NCBI GenBank assembly: GCA_017532345.1 | Contig: JAFXJJ010000004.1 | Span: forward strand, 1-64,000 | Reading direction: 5' to 3' | From: Erysipelotrichales bacterium | Lineage (GTDB): Bacteria > Bacillota_I > Bacilli_A > Erysipelotrichales > Erysipelotrichaceae | DNA: 64,000 nt | In this document: piece by piece, positions 43,979 through 53,279 of the stretch | Numbering within the stretch: position 1 is the stretch's first letter | Layout of the letters: each line of letters starts with the position of its first letter | Position numbers and translations under genes: made by a program | The notes under the pieces: generated by a model | Database searches by the model: none | The model's input: only the letters and a program-made list of their open reading frames with translations | Told to the model about the DNA's origin: nothing

Positions 43979-46018
43979 ATGGCAAATGTATCATCTACAA
44001 CAACTAGTACAAGTACTAGTGCTTATTCAGCACATGGATTAAGTGGTCTAGCATCTGGTTTAGATACTGAATCAATGGTTCAGGCGATGCTTGTTGGGAC
44101 ACAAAATAGAATTGATGCACAAAACCAAAAGATTCAAGTATTAGAATGGAAGCAATCTCAATATCGTGACATTACTAAGTCATTATTGAATTTACAAAAC
44201 TCATATTTTAGTTTTAGTTCTGGAACAACAAACTTACGTACTGCAGCATTCTTTGACCAATTAACACTAAATAGTACTAATAGTGCCATTTCGGTAACTA
44301 ATTCAACTGCAAATGCTGATGTTTCATTCACAATCAATAGTGTTAAGCAATTAGCAACAGCTAGTAAATTAATGGGAAAAACAAACGTAAGTGGTAACTT
44401 AGTATTTAATATTAATCCAGATAAATGGGCTGAAGTTCCTAAAGATAACAAGAAAATTTCATTATCACTTGATGGTGTTAGTAAAGATTTCGTTCTAGAG
44501 GGTGATAATGTTAATGACGTTGTTACAAATTTAAACGAGGATTTAAAAGCTAAGTTTGGTGATAACGTTAAAGCAGTATATGATGAAGCTAATAAAAAGT
44601 TAGAATTCGTTACTTACGATTATCAAAGAGATGATGATGGTAAAATCAAAACTGATGCTGAAGGGAATGCACTAGTTACTATTTCTAATAATCGTAAAGT
44701 TTCAGTAACTGCTAATAATACTGAACTTAAAGCATTCTTAGGTGCAACTGAAAATACTAATTCAAACAAGATTCAACTTGGATTAAGTGCAGCATCTCAA
44801 AATATTAATGGATTAACAGCAGCAATTAGAAAAGAAACTCAAGAAGTTACAACAACAAATGATGATGGTACTACAACTACAGAAACAAAAGAAGTAGATG
44901 TGGGATATTATAAATTCTCAATTAATGGAGAAGAATTCGAATTTGAATCAGATACATCTATCACTGCAATTATGCAAAAGATTAATGCTAGTAATGCTGA
45001 CGTTACCATGGCATATGATTCACTAAATGATAGATTCACATTAACTTCAAAAACTACAGGTGCTGGGGTTGATATTGAATTAGAAGATTTAGAAGGTTCT
45101 AACTTCTTAAAATCAGTCTTTGGTGAAGCAGGCAATGCAGGCTATAAAAAAACAGTTGGTGATAATGCAATTTTAGAAATCAATGGATTAGAGGTTGAAC
45201 GTAACACTAACTCATTTGATGTTGAAGGTGTATTAGTTACATTAAATTCAACAACAACAGAAGCTGCCAAAGTAACTGGTAAGAGTAATACAGATGATAT
45301 CGTTAAGGGCATTACAGATTTTGTTAAAGCTTACAACGAAATGATTACTTCAGTTATTAAGAAAACTACTGAGTCTGCTGATTATGCTGACTATCCTGCA
45401 TTAACAGAAGCTCAAAAGAAAGAAATGTCTGAAGAAGAAATTGAAAAGTGGGAAGCCAAAGCAAAAACTGGTTTATTACGTGGTGATGCAACATTACGTG
45501 GTATGTTGTCAAACTTCCGTTCAGTTTTATATCTAAAAGATGAAGGTGGTTTAGCACTTTATGATATCGGTATTACAACAAATACTGATGGCACATTAAA
45601 AGTTGATGAAAACAAAGTTAAAGAAATGTGTAAAACAAATTTAGAAGGTGTTAAAAATCTATTCGTTGGTAATGGTGAAATTGCTACTGATGCTAGTGGT
45701 AACAAAAAAGCAGCTGCATCTAATGGCTTAGCTGGAAATATCAATTTAATGCTTGATCGTTATGCGAAAACATCTTCAGCAAGTGCAGGTATTTTAGTAA
45801 AGAAAGCAGGTTATGAAAATACAGCATCTGATTCAGATACAGGAAACTCAATTGCTAAAGAAATAAAGAGTTTAAAAGAATACTTAGAACGTCTACAAGA
45901 TAAATATGATTCTGAAAGATCAAGATATTGGAAGAAATTCACTTCATTAGAAAAATTGATTAGTAATGGAAACTCAGTAAGTAGTTACTTTGCATCAATG
46001 AGCGGTGGATACTACTAG
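43979..46018 (+). CDS. fliD: Flagellar filament cap protein FliD
   Basis: 679 residues. FliD (HAP2) caps the filament and directs flagellin folding. The N-terminal domain begins SAHGLSGLASGLDTESMVQAMLVGTQNRIDAQNQKIQVLEWKQSQYRDI, the standard GiaSGlDt..iv..lm......... motif. The C-terminal domain has GLAGNINLMLDRYAKTSSASAGILVKK and LKEYLERLQDKYDSERSRYWKKFTSLEKLISNGNS. The middle (about 230-420) is a variable exposed region. Length is above the enteric norm (about 470) but usual for Clostridia. Confidence 0.95.
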   Translation: MANVSSTTTSTSTSAYSAHGLSGLASGLDTESMVQAMLVGTQNRIDAQNQKIQVLEWKQSQYRDITKSLLNLQNSYFSFSSGTTNLRTAAFFDQLTLNSTNSAISVTNSTANADVSFTINSVKQLATASKLMGKTNVSGNLVFNINPDKWAEVPKDNKKISLSLDGVSKDFVLEGDNVNDVVTNLNEDLKAKFGDNVKAVYDEANKKLEFVTYDYQRDDDGKIKTDAEGNALVTISNNRKVSVTANNTELKAFLGATENTNSNKIQLGLSAASQNINGLTAAIRKETQEVTTTNDDGTTTTETKEVDVGYYKFSINGEEFEFESDTSITAIMQKINASNADVTMAYDSLNDRFTLTSKTTGAGVDIELEDLEGSNFLKSVFGEAGNAGYKKTVGDNAILEINGLEVERNTNSFDVEGVLVTLNSTTTEAAKVTGKSNTDDIVKGITDFVKAYNEMITSVIKKTTESADYADYPALTEAQKKEMSEEEIEKWEAKAKTGLLRGDATLRGMLSNFRSVLYLKDEGGLALYDIGITTNTDGTLKVDENKVKEMCKTNLEGVKNLFVGNGEIATDASGNKKAAASNGLAGNINLMLDRYAKTSSASAGILVKKAGYENTASDSDTGNSIAKEIKSLKEYLERLQDKYDSERSRYWKKFTSLEKLISNGNSVSSYFASMSGGYY

Positions 46019-46043
46019 TATTATTTAGAAACGAGGTATAGAA

Positions 46044-46430
46044 ATGGGATACAATCCATATGCTAATATTCAACAAAAAACAACATTAACAAAAACACCA
46101 GGAGAATTATTAGTTTCTTTATATGATGGATGTTTATTAGACTTAAGTAAAGCTAAGATTGCGATTGAAAATAAGGATATCGCAGAAGCTAATGAAATGC
46201 TTATGAAAAGTCAAAAAATTGTTAGATATTTAAATAATACATTGAATATGCAATATCCAATATCAGAAGATTTAAGAAAACTTTATACATATTTCGATGA
46301 ACAAATTATTCAAAGTAATTTAAAGAAGGATGCAAGTTATATTGATACAATCTATCCAATGATTGAAGAATTGCGTATGACATTTGCGCAAGCTGATCGT
46401 ATTAGTCGTCAGCAAGCTGCAGGTAGATAA
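46044..46430 (+). CDS. fliS: Flagellin export chaperone FliS
   Basis: 128 residues, the normal size. FliS binds the C-terminal end of flagellin and prevents early polymerisation. It starts with GYNPYANIQQKTTLTKTPGELLVSLYDGCLLDLSKAKIAIENKD, the family's Y.....T.sp.eLi.mLYdgal..l..A. motif, and continues with the helical QKIVRYLNNTLNMQYPISEDLRKLYTYFDEQIIQ. It ends the late flagellar cluster, with a terminator after it. Confidence 0.95.
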   Translation: MGYNPYANIQQKTTLTKTPGELLVSLYDGCLLDLSKAKIAIENKDIAEANEMLMKSQKIVRYLNNTLNMQYPISEDLRKLYTYFDEQIIQSNLKKDASYIDTIYPMIEELRMTFAQADRISRQQAAGR

Positions 46431-46443
46431 ATTATTTGCAATT

Positions 46444-46468
46444 AAACCGATGGAAACATCGGTTTTTT
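46444..46468 (+). terminator. Terminator of the late flagellar operon
   Basis: AAACCGATG (46444-46452) pairs with CATCGGTTT (46457-46465), loop GAAA, then TTTC. Confidence 0.9.
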
Positions 46469-46502
46469 CATATTTTGTAAGCATTAAGTAAAGCCATATT
46501 AA

Positions 46503-46530
46503 TCGACACATTGGAAAATTATGCTATAAT
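46503..46530 (+). promoter_or_regulatory. Promoter of the PAS-GGDEF-EAL gene
   Basis: TCGACA (46503-46508), 16-bp spacer, TATAAT (46525-46530), placed just before the ribosome site. Looks sigma-A-type. Confidence 0.6.
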
Positions 46531-46552
46531 TTAAATGCAGGAGGTGTTCATT

Positions 46553-48601
46553 ATGATGTCGAATGATTATACAAACGATATATTTGAAGTGATTGATGAA
46601 ACTGCAAGTGCCAAATATATTTTTATTTGGAATTTAGAAGAAGATATGATTAGATGGACACAACTTGCTGTAGACTACTTCGGCTTAGAAGATATATACA
46701 TGAAGGGCGTTAAAGGGTGTTGGGAAGCACTAATTCATCCGAATGATTTAGAACGTTTTTGGGAAGAGATGAATGCTGTTTTAAATAAAGAAAAAAATAC
46801 GTTCTTCTTAAATTTCAGAATTAAAAATAGTAATGATACATATGTTAATTGTACTAGTAGAGGACGTAAGATGAATGAGAAGAATGCGTTCGTAGGAACA
46901 ATTACAGTAATGAATTCAATTATTAATTATGATGCAGTTACAAATTTAAGTACATTCTATGAACTAATTAGTTCCGTTAATACAGCTATCAGTAAAAAAG
47001 AAGAGTTTACTATCATGGCTATCGAAATAGTACATTTCCATACTATTAACTCAGTGTATGGTGTAGACTTTGGTAATAAACTATTGTTTGAATTAGGAGC
47101 ATGTTTTAAGAGCATTTTCAAAGGAATTGGCAAACCATTTAGACTTGAAGGCACTAAGTTTGCGTTTTTCTTGAAAGGGCATGATATAGATTTAATACAA
47201 CAAAAATACACTAGTATCAAAAACTTAGTGCATCATTTCCCATTAGATGGACAAGTAATTAGTTTAGATATCAATGGTGGTGCTGTTATATCTGGTAATG
47301 TTGAAAGTGATTGCCAAGCATATATTTCATACTTAATGTCTGTACTTGAAAAGTCAAAGGAAGACAGAAACAATGAAATGGTAATCTTCAATGAAAAAGC
47401 CACTACAGATAATATGGAAAACTTAGGCTTGCTAGAAGTTGTTAAGCAATCTATCTTTAATGGCTGTGAAGGCTTCTATCTAGTTTACCAACCACTAGTG
47501 AGTACAATTAATGGTACTGTAATTGGTGCAGAAGCATTAATTCGTTGGCGTAATAATGAGTACGGTAATGTTGGTCCATATCGTTTTATTCCTTATTTAG
47601 AAAATCATCCATCATTTTATGAATTGGGTCTATGGATATTAAGAAAGGCATTAATGGATGCTAAGGTTGTGATGCAAAACATACCATCATTCTTTATTAA
47701 TGTAAATATTTCTTATACACAATTAGAACATCATGGATTTAAAAATGATGTGATTGAAATATTAGAAGAATTAGATTTCCCTAAGCAAAATCTACAATTA
47801 GAATTAACTGAACGTTGCCGTAATTTAAATGTAGAGTTCTTGAAGGAAGAATTAGGCTTCTTCAAATCTAAAGGAATTAAGATTGCGTTAGATGACTTTG
47901 GTACAGGAACATCTGGCTTAAACCTAGTATGTGAATTACCATTGGACTCCTTAAAGATTGACCAAGGTTTTATGCGCAATATTTTAAGTAATAAGACATC
48001 ACAAGTAATTGTTGATACTGCTATTGAATGTGCATCAAGATTAGGTATCAATACTTGTTTAGAAGGTATTGAGAATGAAGATATTCGTAATTTCGCACAT
48101 CTTTATTCAGCCAATTATCATCAAGGTTATTTCTATTCTAAACCAGTAGAATTTGATGAGTTCTTACATCTAATAAGTTACAGTTGGAGTGGGAATAAAC
48201 CAAGATTAATTCGTAGCACAGGACAAGAGGAAATGAATGTGCAAAATATTCTATCTAGAATGCCAGGTGGATTCTTTATTTACTCAGCGACCGAAGGTGA
48301 GCGTATCATTGAAATCAATGAGGCTGCGATTAATATGTTTGGCTGTACAACAATTGATGAGTTTGTTGAGTTAACACAAAACTCATTTAAAGGTATCGTA
48401 CATCCAGCTGATTATGAAAGAGTTGAAAAAGAAATTGAAGAGCAAATAGCTAACTCACATAATGAAATGGATTATGTAGAATATCGTATTATTCGCAAAG
48501 ATGGAGAAATTCGATATGTTAAAGATTATGGACATTTAGTTCATACAGCATACAATGATGACTTGTATTATGTATTTATTATTGAGGATTACAGAAAATA
48601 G
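46553..48601 (+). CDS. PAS-GGDEF-EAL-PAS protein, probable c-di-GMP phosphodiesterase
   Basis: 682 residues from the ATG at 46553, 8 bases after GGAGG. An N-terminal PAS/PAC domain (about 10-115) is followed by a GGDEF-fold domain (about 120-270) whose active site reads EGTKF (about 199-203) in place of GGDEF, so cyclase activity is unlikely. The EAL domain (about 285-545) keeps the active-site EALIRW (about 327), VNISYTQLE, LELTER, LDDFGTGTSGL and LKIDQGF, so it should break down c-di-GMP. A second PAS domain ends the protein (about 565-682). No membrane segments. It is placed directly after the flagellar genes with its own promoter and terminator. Lower c-di-GMP would favour motility through the PilZ protein. 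Confidence 0.9.
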   Translation: MMSNDYTNDIFEVIDETASAKYIFIWNLEEDMIRWTQLAVDYFGLEDIYMKGVKGCWEALIHPNDLERFWEEMNAVLNKEKNTFFLNFRIKNSNDTYVNCTSRGRKMNEKNAFVGTITVMNSIINYDAVTNLSTFYELISSVNTAISKKEEFTIMAIEIVHFHTINSVYGVDFGNKLLFELGACFKSIFKGIGKPFRLEGTKFAFFLKGHDIDLIQQKYTSIKNLVHHFPLDGQVISLDINGGAVISGNVESDCQAYISYLMSVLEKSKEDRNNEMVIFNEKATTDNMENLGLLEVVKQSIFNGCEGFYLVYQPLVSTINGTVIGAEALIRWRNNEYGNVGPYRFIPYLENHPSFYELGLWILRKALMDAKVVMQNIPSFFINVNISYTQLEHHGFKNDVIEILEELDFPKQNLQLELTERCRNLNVEFLKEELGFFKSKGIKIALDDFGTGTSGLNLVCELPLDSLKIDQGFMRNILSNKTSQVIVDTAIECASRLGINTCLEGIENEDIRNFAHLYSANYHQGYFYSKPVEFDEFLHLISYSWSGNKPRLIRSTGQEEMNVQNILSRMPGGFFIYSATEGERIIEINEAAINMFGCTTIDEFVELTQNSFKGIVHPADYERVEKEIEEQIANSHNEMDYVEYRIIRKDGEIRYVKDYGHLVHTAYNDDLYYVFIIEDYRK

Positions 48602-48631
48602 GCGCCATTCACTAATGAATGACGCTTTTTC
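48602..48631 (+). terminator. Terminator after the EAL gene, possibly bidirectional
   Basis: GCGcCATTC (48602-48610) pairs with GAATGaCGC (48617-48625), loop ACTAAT, then TTTTTTC. It sits between convergent genes. Confidence 0.85.
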
Positions 48632-50338
48632 TTATTGCTTAGTTAATAATTCTAATAATGCAGTAGCTGCTTGTTTAATACCATCTTTTGAATCATCTTT
48701 AACACCTAAACGTGTATAGATTTCGCCGACAAAGATATCTTCTTCAAATAAACGGTTGAATGCAGTGTCTAATAGCTTGTCGCAAATATCTTGCTTTTGC
48801 ATTGGCCCGAATGGATTCGCAAAGTATGTTGTTGTGATACCAGATTCATGTGTTGTTCCTAATGCACAACGTTTCCCTTCAACGAATGTTCTCTTAGCTT
48901 CTGCCAAGTTATCGAAACGCCCTAGCCCATATTTATCGTCATAGTTATTAGCATACATTATCATATCAACTTTATGTTCTCTAATAACGTTTTCATAAGT
49001 AGTGGCAGGGATAATAACACGTGCATTATTGTTTTCAGGATTCATGAAGATTGAACGGTCCATATCACGGTATGCTGTACCTTTTTCTAAGTCATCTAAA
49101 CGTACGAATGCACCAGTTTCTGTTCCTTGTGCATAGATTTTCTCGTCAGTAACAGTTAATGATCCCATGTCATCAAATACAATATCCATTTGTTCGATAT
49201 AGTCTTCGCCAACTAAACGTAATGCTTCAATTGTCTCACTCTTACCAGCACCACTATCACCGATGAACATAACACCTTTCTTAGTACCATTCTTTAATGT
49301 AATATCAACCATTGAACCATGGATTGGTAATGCTCCTTGACTCATCTTTTCAAGGTTATGAAGTGTTAAGGCAATCTTCTTCATGTAACCAAAATACTCA
49401 ATCTTTTGATCATACGATAAGTAACCAATATACATATTAGTATTTTCATCATAATAGAAAGTAGTATCTTGTTTTCCATCTTCTACACCAAATAAACAGA
49501 TTAAATCCGGTCTTCTACCTGCATATTCTTCAGTAGTAGCCATTTCAAATAAGTTACCTAATGAAATACCAGAAGAGATAAAGTCACGGTTAAAGTAAAT
49601 AAATGCGATTAAGTTACCAATCTTAGCTGGGAAGCATAACCATTGATTACGATTTAAATCTAAAGTTTTAAATGGATTATCATATACTTCTTCAAAGCTA
49701 CCGTAACGTTTATTGCACTTTGTGTGAAGAATTAAGGGTGTACGCATCATCAATGAATCAATAAATGGAATTCCTTTTAAAGTTTCATATCCATTAGGTA
49801 TTGCCCAATCAACTTCACGAGTAACGATACAGGCATTAGTACCTGCGTTTAATTGACGATAAATACGATTTTTCTTTCCTTGAAGCTTTTCTTCGATTGT
49901 ACGGTATACTTCAAGAATTGATTGATTAAAGCGTTGATCAGCTTCAATAAAGTTTGCTAATTGAAGTCCCGTTGAAGTACGAGTAGAAACTAGTGCATAA
50001 CGACTAGTATGACGCCAGAAATTATATAATTCCTCAACAAAATGTTGGAAAAGAGCAATATCTTTATCTGTTTTTAAGTAAGGTGAATCTATTTCATTTA
50101 AACGGAAAATACAAAGTGCTTTTCCTAAATGAATAATTTCTTTCACAGCAGGTTCTAGTTTACCTTCTGGAACTAAATACTTATATAGTTCTTTGTTTTT
50201 ATTTTCAATACTTCTAATATAGACTTTAATTAAGTCTTTCATTGCATCACTTGACAAGATTTCATCACTAGTAGTTGGATAAAACTTTGTATAATTGATT
50301 AATGCTAATCCTTCTTTATAATAAAATAATTCGCGCAT
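48632..50338 (-). CDS. PEP carboxykinase-like P-loop protein of unknown function
   Basis: 568 residues; ATG after ATAGGAGGA. The C-terminal 230 residues resemble the nucleotide-binding half of ATP-type PEP carboxykinase and, more distantly, HPr kinase: Walker A GDSGAGKS (370-377), FDDMGSLT as the metal-binding step, and AKRTFVEGKRCALGTTHESGITTTYFANPFG, which parallels the PEPCK FxxGYTxKxAGTExGxxxPxxxFSxCFGxPF stretch. The N-terminal 330 residues are not recognised and lack the usual GRSPKDK-type substrate region. I infer a PEPCK-fold kinase or phosphotransferase, not a normal gluconeogenic PEPCK. Similar hypotheticals exist in Firmicutes. Stands alone between two terminators. Confidence 0.65.
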   Translation of the reverse strand: MRELFYYKEGLALINYTKFYPTTSDEILSSDAMKDLIKVYIRSIENKNKELYKYLVPEGKLEPAVKEIIHLGKALCIFRLNEIDSPYLKTDKDIALFQHFVEELYNFWRHTSRYALVSTRTSTGLQLANFIEADQRFNQSILEVYRTIEEKLQGKKNRIYRQLNAGTNACIVTREVDWAIPNGYETLKGIPFIDSLMMRTPLILHTKCNKRYGSFEEVYDNPFKTLDLNRNQWLCFPAKIGNLIAFIYFNRDFISSGISLGNLFEMATTEEYAGRRPDLICLFGVEDGKQDTTFYYDENTNMYIGYLSYDQKIEYFGYMKKIALTLHNLEKMSQGALPIHGSMVDITLKNGTKKGVMFIGDSGAGKSETIEALRLVGEDYIEQMDIVFDDMGSLTVTDEKIYAQGTETGAFVRLDDLEKGTAYRDMDRSIFMNPENNNARVIIPATTYENVIREHKVDMIMYANNYDDKYGLGRFDNLAEAKRTFVEGKRCALGTTHESGITTTYFANPFGPMQKQDICDKLLDTAFNRLFEEDIFVGEIYTRLGVKDDSKDGIKQAATALLELLTKQ

Positions 50339-50423
50339 AGTAATTCCTCCTATTTGCTCAACACATATAGTATAATAGAAAACAATTAAAATTTATAGTG
50401 AAAAATGGATGAAAGCGTTAATA

Positions 50424-50458
50424 AAGAAAAGACGATTTAAGAAAAATCGTCTTTTTAC
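50424..50458 (-). terminator. Terminator of the ABC transporter-TVP38 operon
   Basis: Perfect 12-bp stem AAAAGACGATTT (50427-50438) with AAATCGTCTTTT (50444-50455), loop AAGAA. T-rich on either strand, so it could work both ways; on the minus strand it ends the unit that begins at 54796. Confidence 0.85.
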
Positions 50459-51042
50459 TCACCTAAATGGCGTTTAGATAGCTTCTTAGATATGAAGTAC
50501 AAGATAATCATTGAGATTATTGATAAGATAATCCATACAGGATTCTTTAGAATTTGAGACAAAGAATATCCAAAGAATGCTAGATATCCAATCATAATAG
50601 CTTTGGATAAAGCGATGGTTGGAATGAAGAAGTTGGAATCAATATCCGATAGGCCATACACTATATTAATTAGTGATGAGGGTGTAAATGGTAAGCATGT
50701 TAATAAAAATAGTACATTATAGCCCTTTACTGAAATATAGTTAGCTAATTGATTTAGCTTTTGGTGTTTCTGTATGAATGGAACTAAATGCTTCTTCACA
50801 ACAAGTCTAAATATACTGAATACTAGTACACTACCAATAAATGATCCTATCCAAGAATATATATAGCCTAACCATGTACCATATATACTCACATTAAATG
50901 ATACAATCATAATTAATGGTAAGGCTGGAATTAGTGATTCAATAAAGGTAAGGAAGATAGGAGCTACAGGACCTAAGTCTTTGATACTTTCAATGATTTG
51001 TAACCAGAATTCAAAGCTAGTTATTTTATTCCAGATATCCAC
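50455..51042 (-). CDS. TVP38/TMEM64 (DedA-like VTT) membrane protein
   Basis: 195 residues from a GTG start after AAGGGG. Five or so membrane segments and the VTT/SNARE-associated pattern: IFLTFIESLIPALPLIMIVSFNVSIYGTWLGYIYSWIGSFIGSVLVF and FLLTCLPFTPSSLINIVYGLSDI (with the F..R/C.P..P....N...G motif). Family members are linked to lipid scrambling or undecaprenyl-phosphate recycling. It lies 20 bases after the ABC permease gene in the same direction, so it is probably the last gene of that operon. Substrate unknown. Confidence 0.85.
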   Translation of the reverse strand: MDIWNKITSFEFWLQIIESIKDLGPVAPIFLTFIESLIPALPLIMIVSFNVSIYGTWLGYIYSWIGSFIGSVLVFSIFRLVVKKHLVPFIQKHQKLNQLANYISVKGYNVLFLLTCLPFTPSSLINIVYGLSDIDSNFFIPTIALSKAIMIGYLAFFGYSLSQILKNPVWIILSIISMIILYFISKKLSKRHLGE

Positions 51043-51062
51043 GTTACCCCTTCTTTCTATTT

Positions 51063-53279
51063 TTAATATTTCGTGTTTACATATAGTGATTCCAAGAAAT
51101 CATTAGATGTGGTATTCGTTGATTGCTTATCTTTGATAATACTTTCTATTATATCTTTATGCTCACTACTGATAATATAGAAATCCTCACTATATTCATC
51201 TTTATCGATGCATAAGATATAACCACTTTCATCATAGTACGTATGACTTCGCATGTACGGTTCTAATAATAATATATCATCATAAGTTAATTCAAAGTAC
51301 TCAATATTTAAATCAAAGCGAGAAAAATCATCTAATGGATAGTTTGAATAGAAGAATAATGATGGGTTAGCATCAGTAGAACGAATTAAATAAACATTGT
51401 CGATATCTTTTTCACTAAATGTCTTCTCTGGTTTAATACCAAGTGAATCTAAATATGCGATAGTATTAGTATATGTTTTCTCGATTGGGTAATATCTACC
51501 ATCTAAAGCGGCTGTATGAATAGGATCTTCGCTTGATTCAAGTAAAGTATCACTAACTATGGCTTCAAAACGAAGATATAATCTCATATATGGAGCTTCA
51601 GTACATTCGTAACTATATTTATCTTTGTGATTTTCTAAGTCTTTGCGATAAGCTTCAAAGAATGTTTGCGCATCAAATGTTGCTTCATACTTACTTTCAT
51701 CTAATACGAATGCCTCATTATACATATTGGAATATTCCATATACGTACAAATGATACGGTATTCTGGATTACCAAAGTATTTGGTGATTCCTGAAGGAAT
51801 AAGCTTCGCATTAATTAAATCTTCATTGTTTTCAAGCTCTAATAATGCTTTAGTCCATTTCATAGGAACACGTCGATATTCACGTATAATAGTCTTATCT
51901 TCGGTATGGTATTTGATAGTTATTGGGAAATTAAGAGTGGCATAAATATCATATGGATAGTCATTAATTGCTTCATCATAAACTACTAAATCATCGTGAT
52001 AATCATACTCTGCATATCTATCAAGTAAATACTTATGATAATCTACAATCTTTTGAATGTTTTCTTCAGTTTCAATAGTTAATTGAGTGCCACTAGTGAT
52101 ACCATGTAACTCATTAATATAATAAGGAACCTTTATCTCGATACTTTCAATTTCACTGGCATCTGGAATACGTGTCACATAACCAAATCCATTAGTGAAT
52201 TCAATTGGTGCTAATAATGCGATTGAGATAGAAGCAATAATTAAATATTTTATAGAAGCTCTATATACATTTTTAAATCCTCGATGTGCAATCACATCTA
52301 ATAATAGATAAACTATCAAGCTTAATAAAATCGGATATACTACGCGAATATTGCCACGCATTAATGAGAATACATCAGCATTCATAGCGCTGAATAATAG
52401 TATTAATAAAATAATAGTTGCGACATTACTTACCACAGGGAAGAAATACTTAGTAGTAAATGGTTGTTCACATCGTTCTGATTTGTGGCTTACATATAGA
52501 TGTGAAGAACCAATGAATAAAATTAAAGTACATACAGCATAGTATCCCATTCTTGGTAGCGATACAAATGATGTATTTTCAGTAAAGATAATCTTAAATG
52601 GTGCAACTAATGGTGCTAACAGTTGGAATACTTCATATGACCATTCATCGGCAAAGCCTAAGATAGTTGTATTGCAGTAAGCATAGAATGCCCAATAAGC
52701 TAACATAGGTATCACATGTATAATTACTGTATAAATAGCAGCATCAACAATAGAGCCAGTATTTTGTTTCACTTGTACTGTCATTGTGTAACATAGTGCA
52801 AGTGGTACAATTATTTCTATTAAATGTTTGAATTGAGTAGATAGAATGAAGAATTCTGCTTCACTCAAATAGGAGGAAGAACCCACTACATTTAATACTG
52901 TAGGCCATACACTGGATACATATATAATTCCAATCAACCAGGAAATAATGAATGGTATTAGTAGTATTAATAATCCTACTACATAATTAACACGGAACAT
53001 TGTCTCTTTTTGTAGAGGTAGTGCATCATATACATCTAAACTCTTCTTACTGGAAGTATATTTAAAAATACTTAATGGAATAATAACTGATGCTAGTAAA
53101 GCAACAACTAAATTTAAGCATTGCCCTACTAAGGCATATGTATAGAAGGCATAATATGCATAAGAGTTTAAGAAATATAATAGTAATGGGAATGTAGCTA
53201 ATAGTATTAAAGAATATAAGCCAATCATGCGTTTATTTTGTTTTAGTAAGAATTGGAAATATTTAAATTCAGTCTTCAT
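51063..53279 (-). CDS. ABC-2-type transporter permease (YtrC-like, DUF6449 type)
   Basis: About 738 residues from the ATG at 53279 (MKTEFKYFQFLLKQNKRM...); upstream starts in frame at 53288 and 53315 are possible, and all overlap the end of the ATPase gene. The first half has about nine membrane segments (first at about 19-42). The C-terminal half (about 370-738) is a large extracytoplasmic domain rich in acidic and aromatic residues. Permeases of this form pair with YtrB-type ATPases and GntR/YtrA regulators and respond to cell-envelope stress such as bacitracin- or lantibiotic-type drugs; the substrate here is unknown. Confidence 0.82.
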   Translation of the reverse strand: MKTEFKYFQFLLKQNKRMIGLYSLILLATFPLLLYFLNSYAYYAFYTYALVGQCLNLVVALLASVIIPLSIFKYTSSKKSLDVYDALPLQKETMFRVNYVVGLLILLIPFIISWLIGIIYVSSVWPTVLNVVGSSSYLSEAEFFILSTQFKHLIEIIVPLALCYTMTVQVKQNTGSIVDAAIYTVIIHVIPMLAYWAFYAYCNTTILGFADEWSYEVFQLLAPLVAPFKIIFTENTSFVSLPRMGYYAVCTLILFIGSSHLYVSHKSERCEQPFTTKYFFPVVSNVATIILLILLFSAMNADVFSLMRGNIRVVYPILLSLIVYLLLDVIAHRGFKNVYRASIKYLIIASISIALLAPIEFTNGFGYVTRIPDASEIESIEIKVPYYINELHGITSGTQLTIETEENIQKIVDYHKYLLDRYAEYDYHDDLVVYDEAINDYPYDIYATLNFPITIKYHTEDKTIIREYRRVPMKWTKALLELENNEDLINAKLIPSGITKYFGNPEYRIICTYMEYSNMYNEAFVLDESKYEATFDAQTFFEAYRKDLENHKDKYSYECTEAPYMRLYLRFEAIVSDTLLESSEDPIHTAALDGRYYPIEKTYTNTIAYLDSLGIKPEKTFSEKDIDNVYLIRSTDANPSLFFYSNYPLDDFSRFDLNIEYFELTYDDILLLEPYMRSHTYYDESGYILCIDKDEYSEDFYIISSEHKDIIESIIKDKQSTNTTSNDFLESLYVNTKY

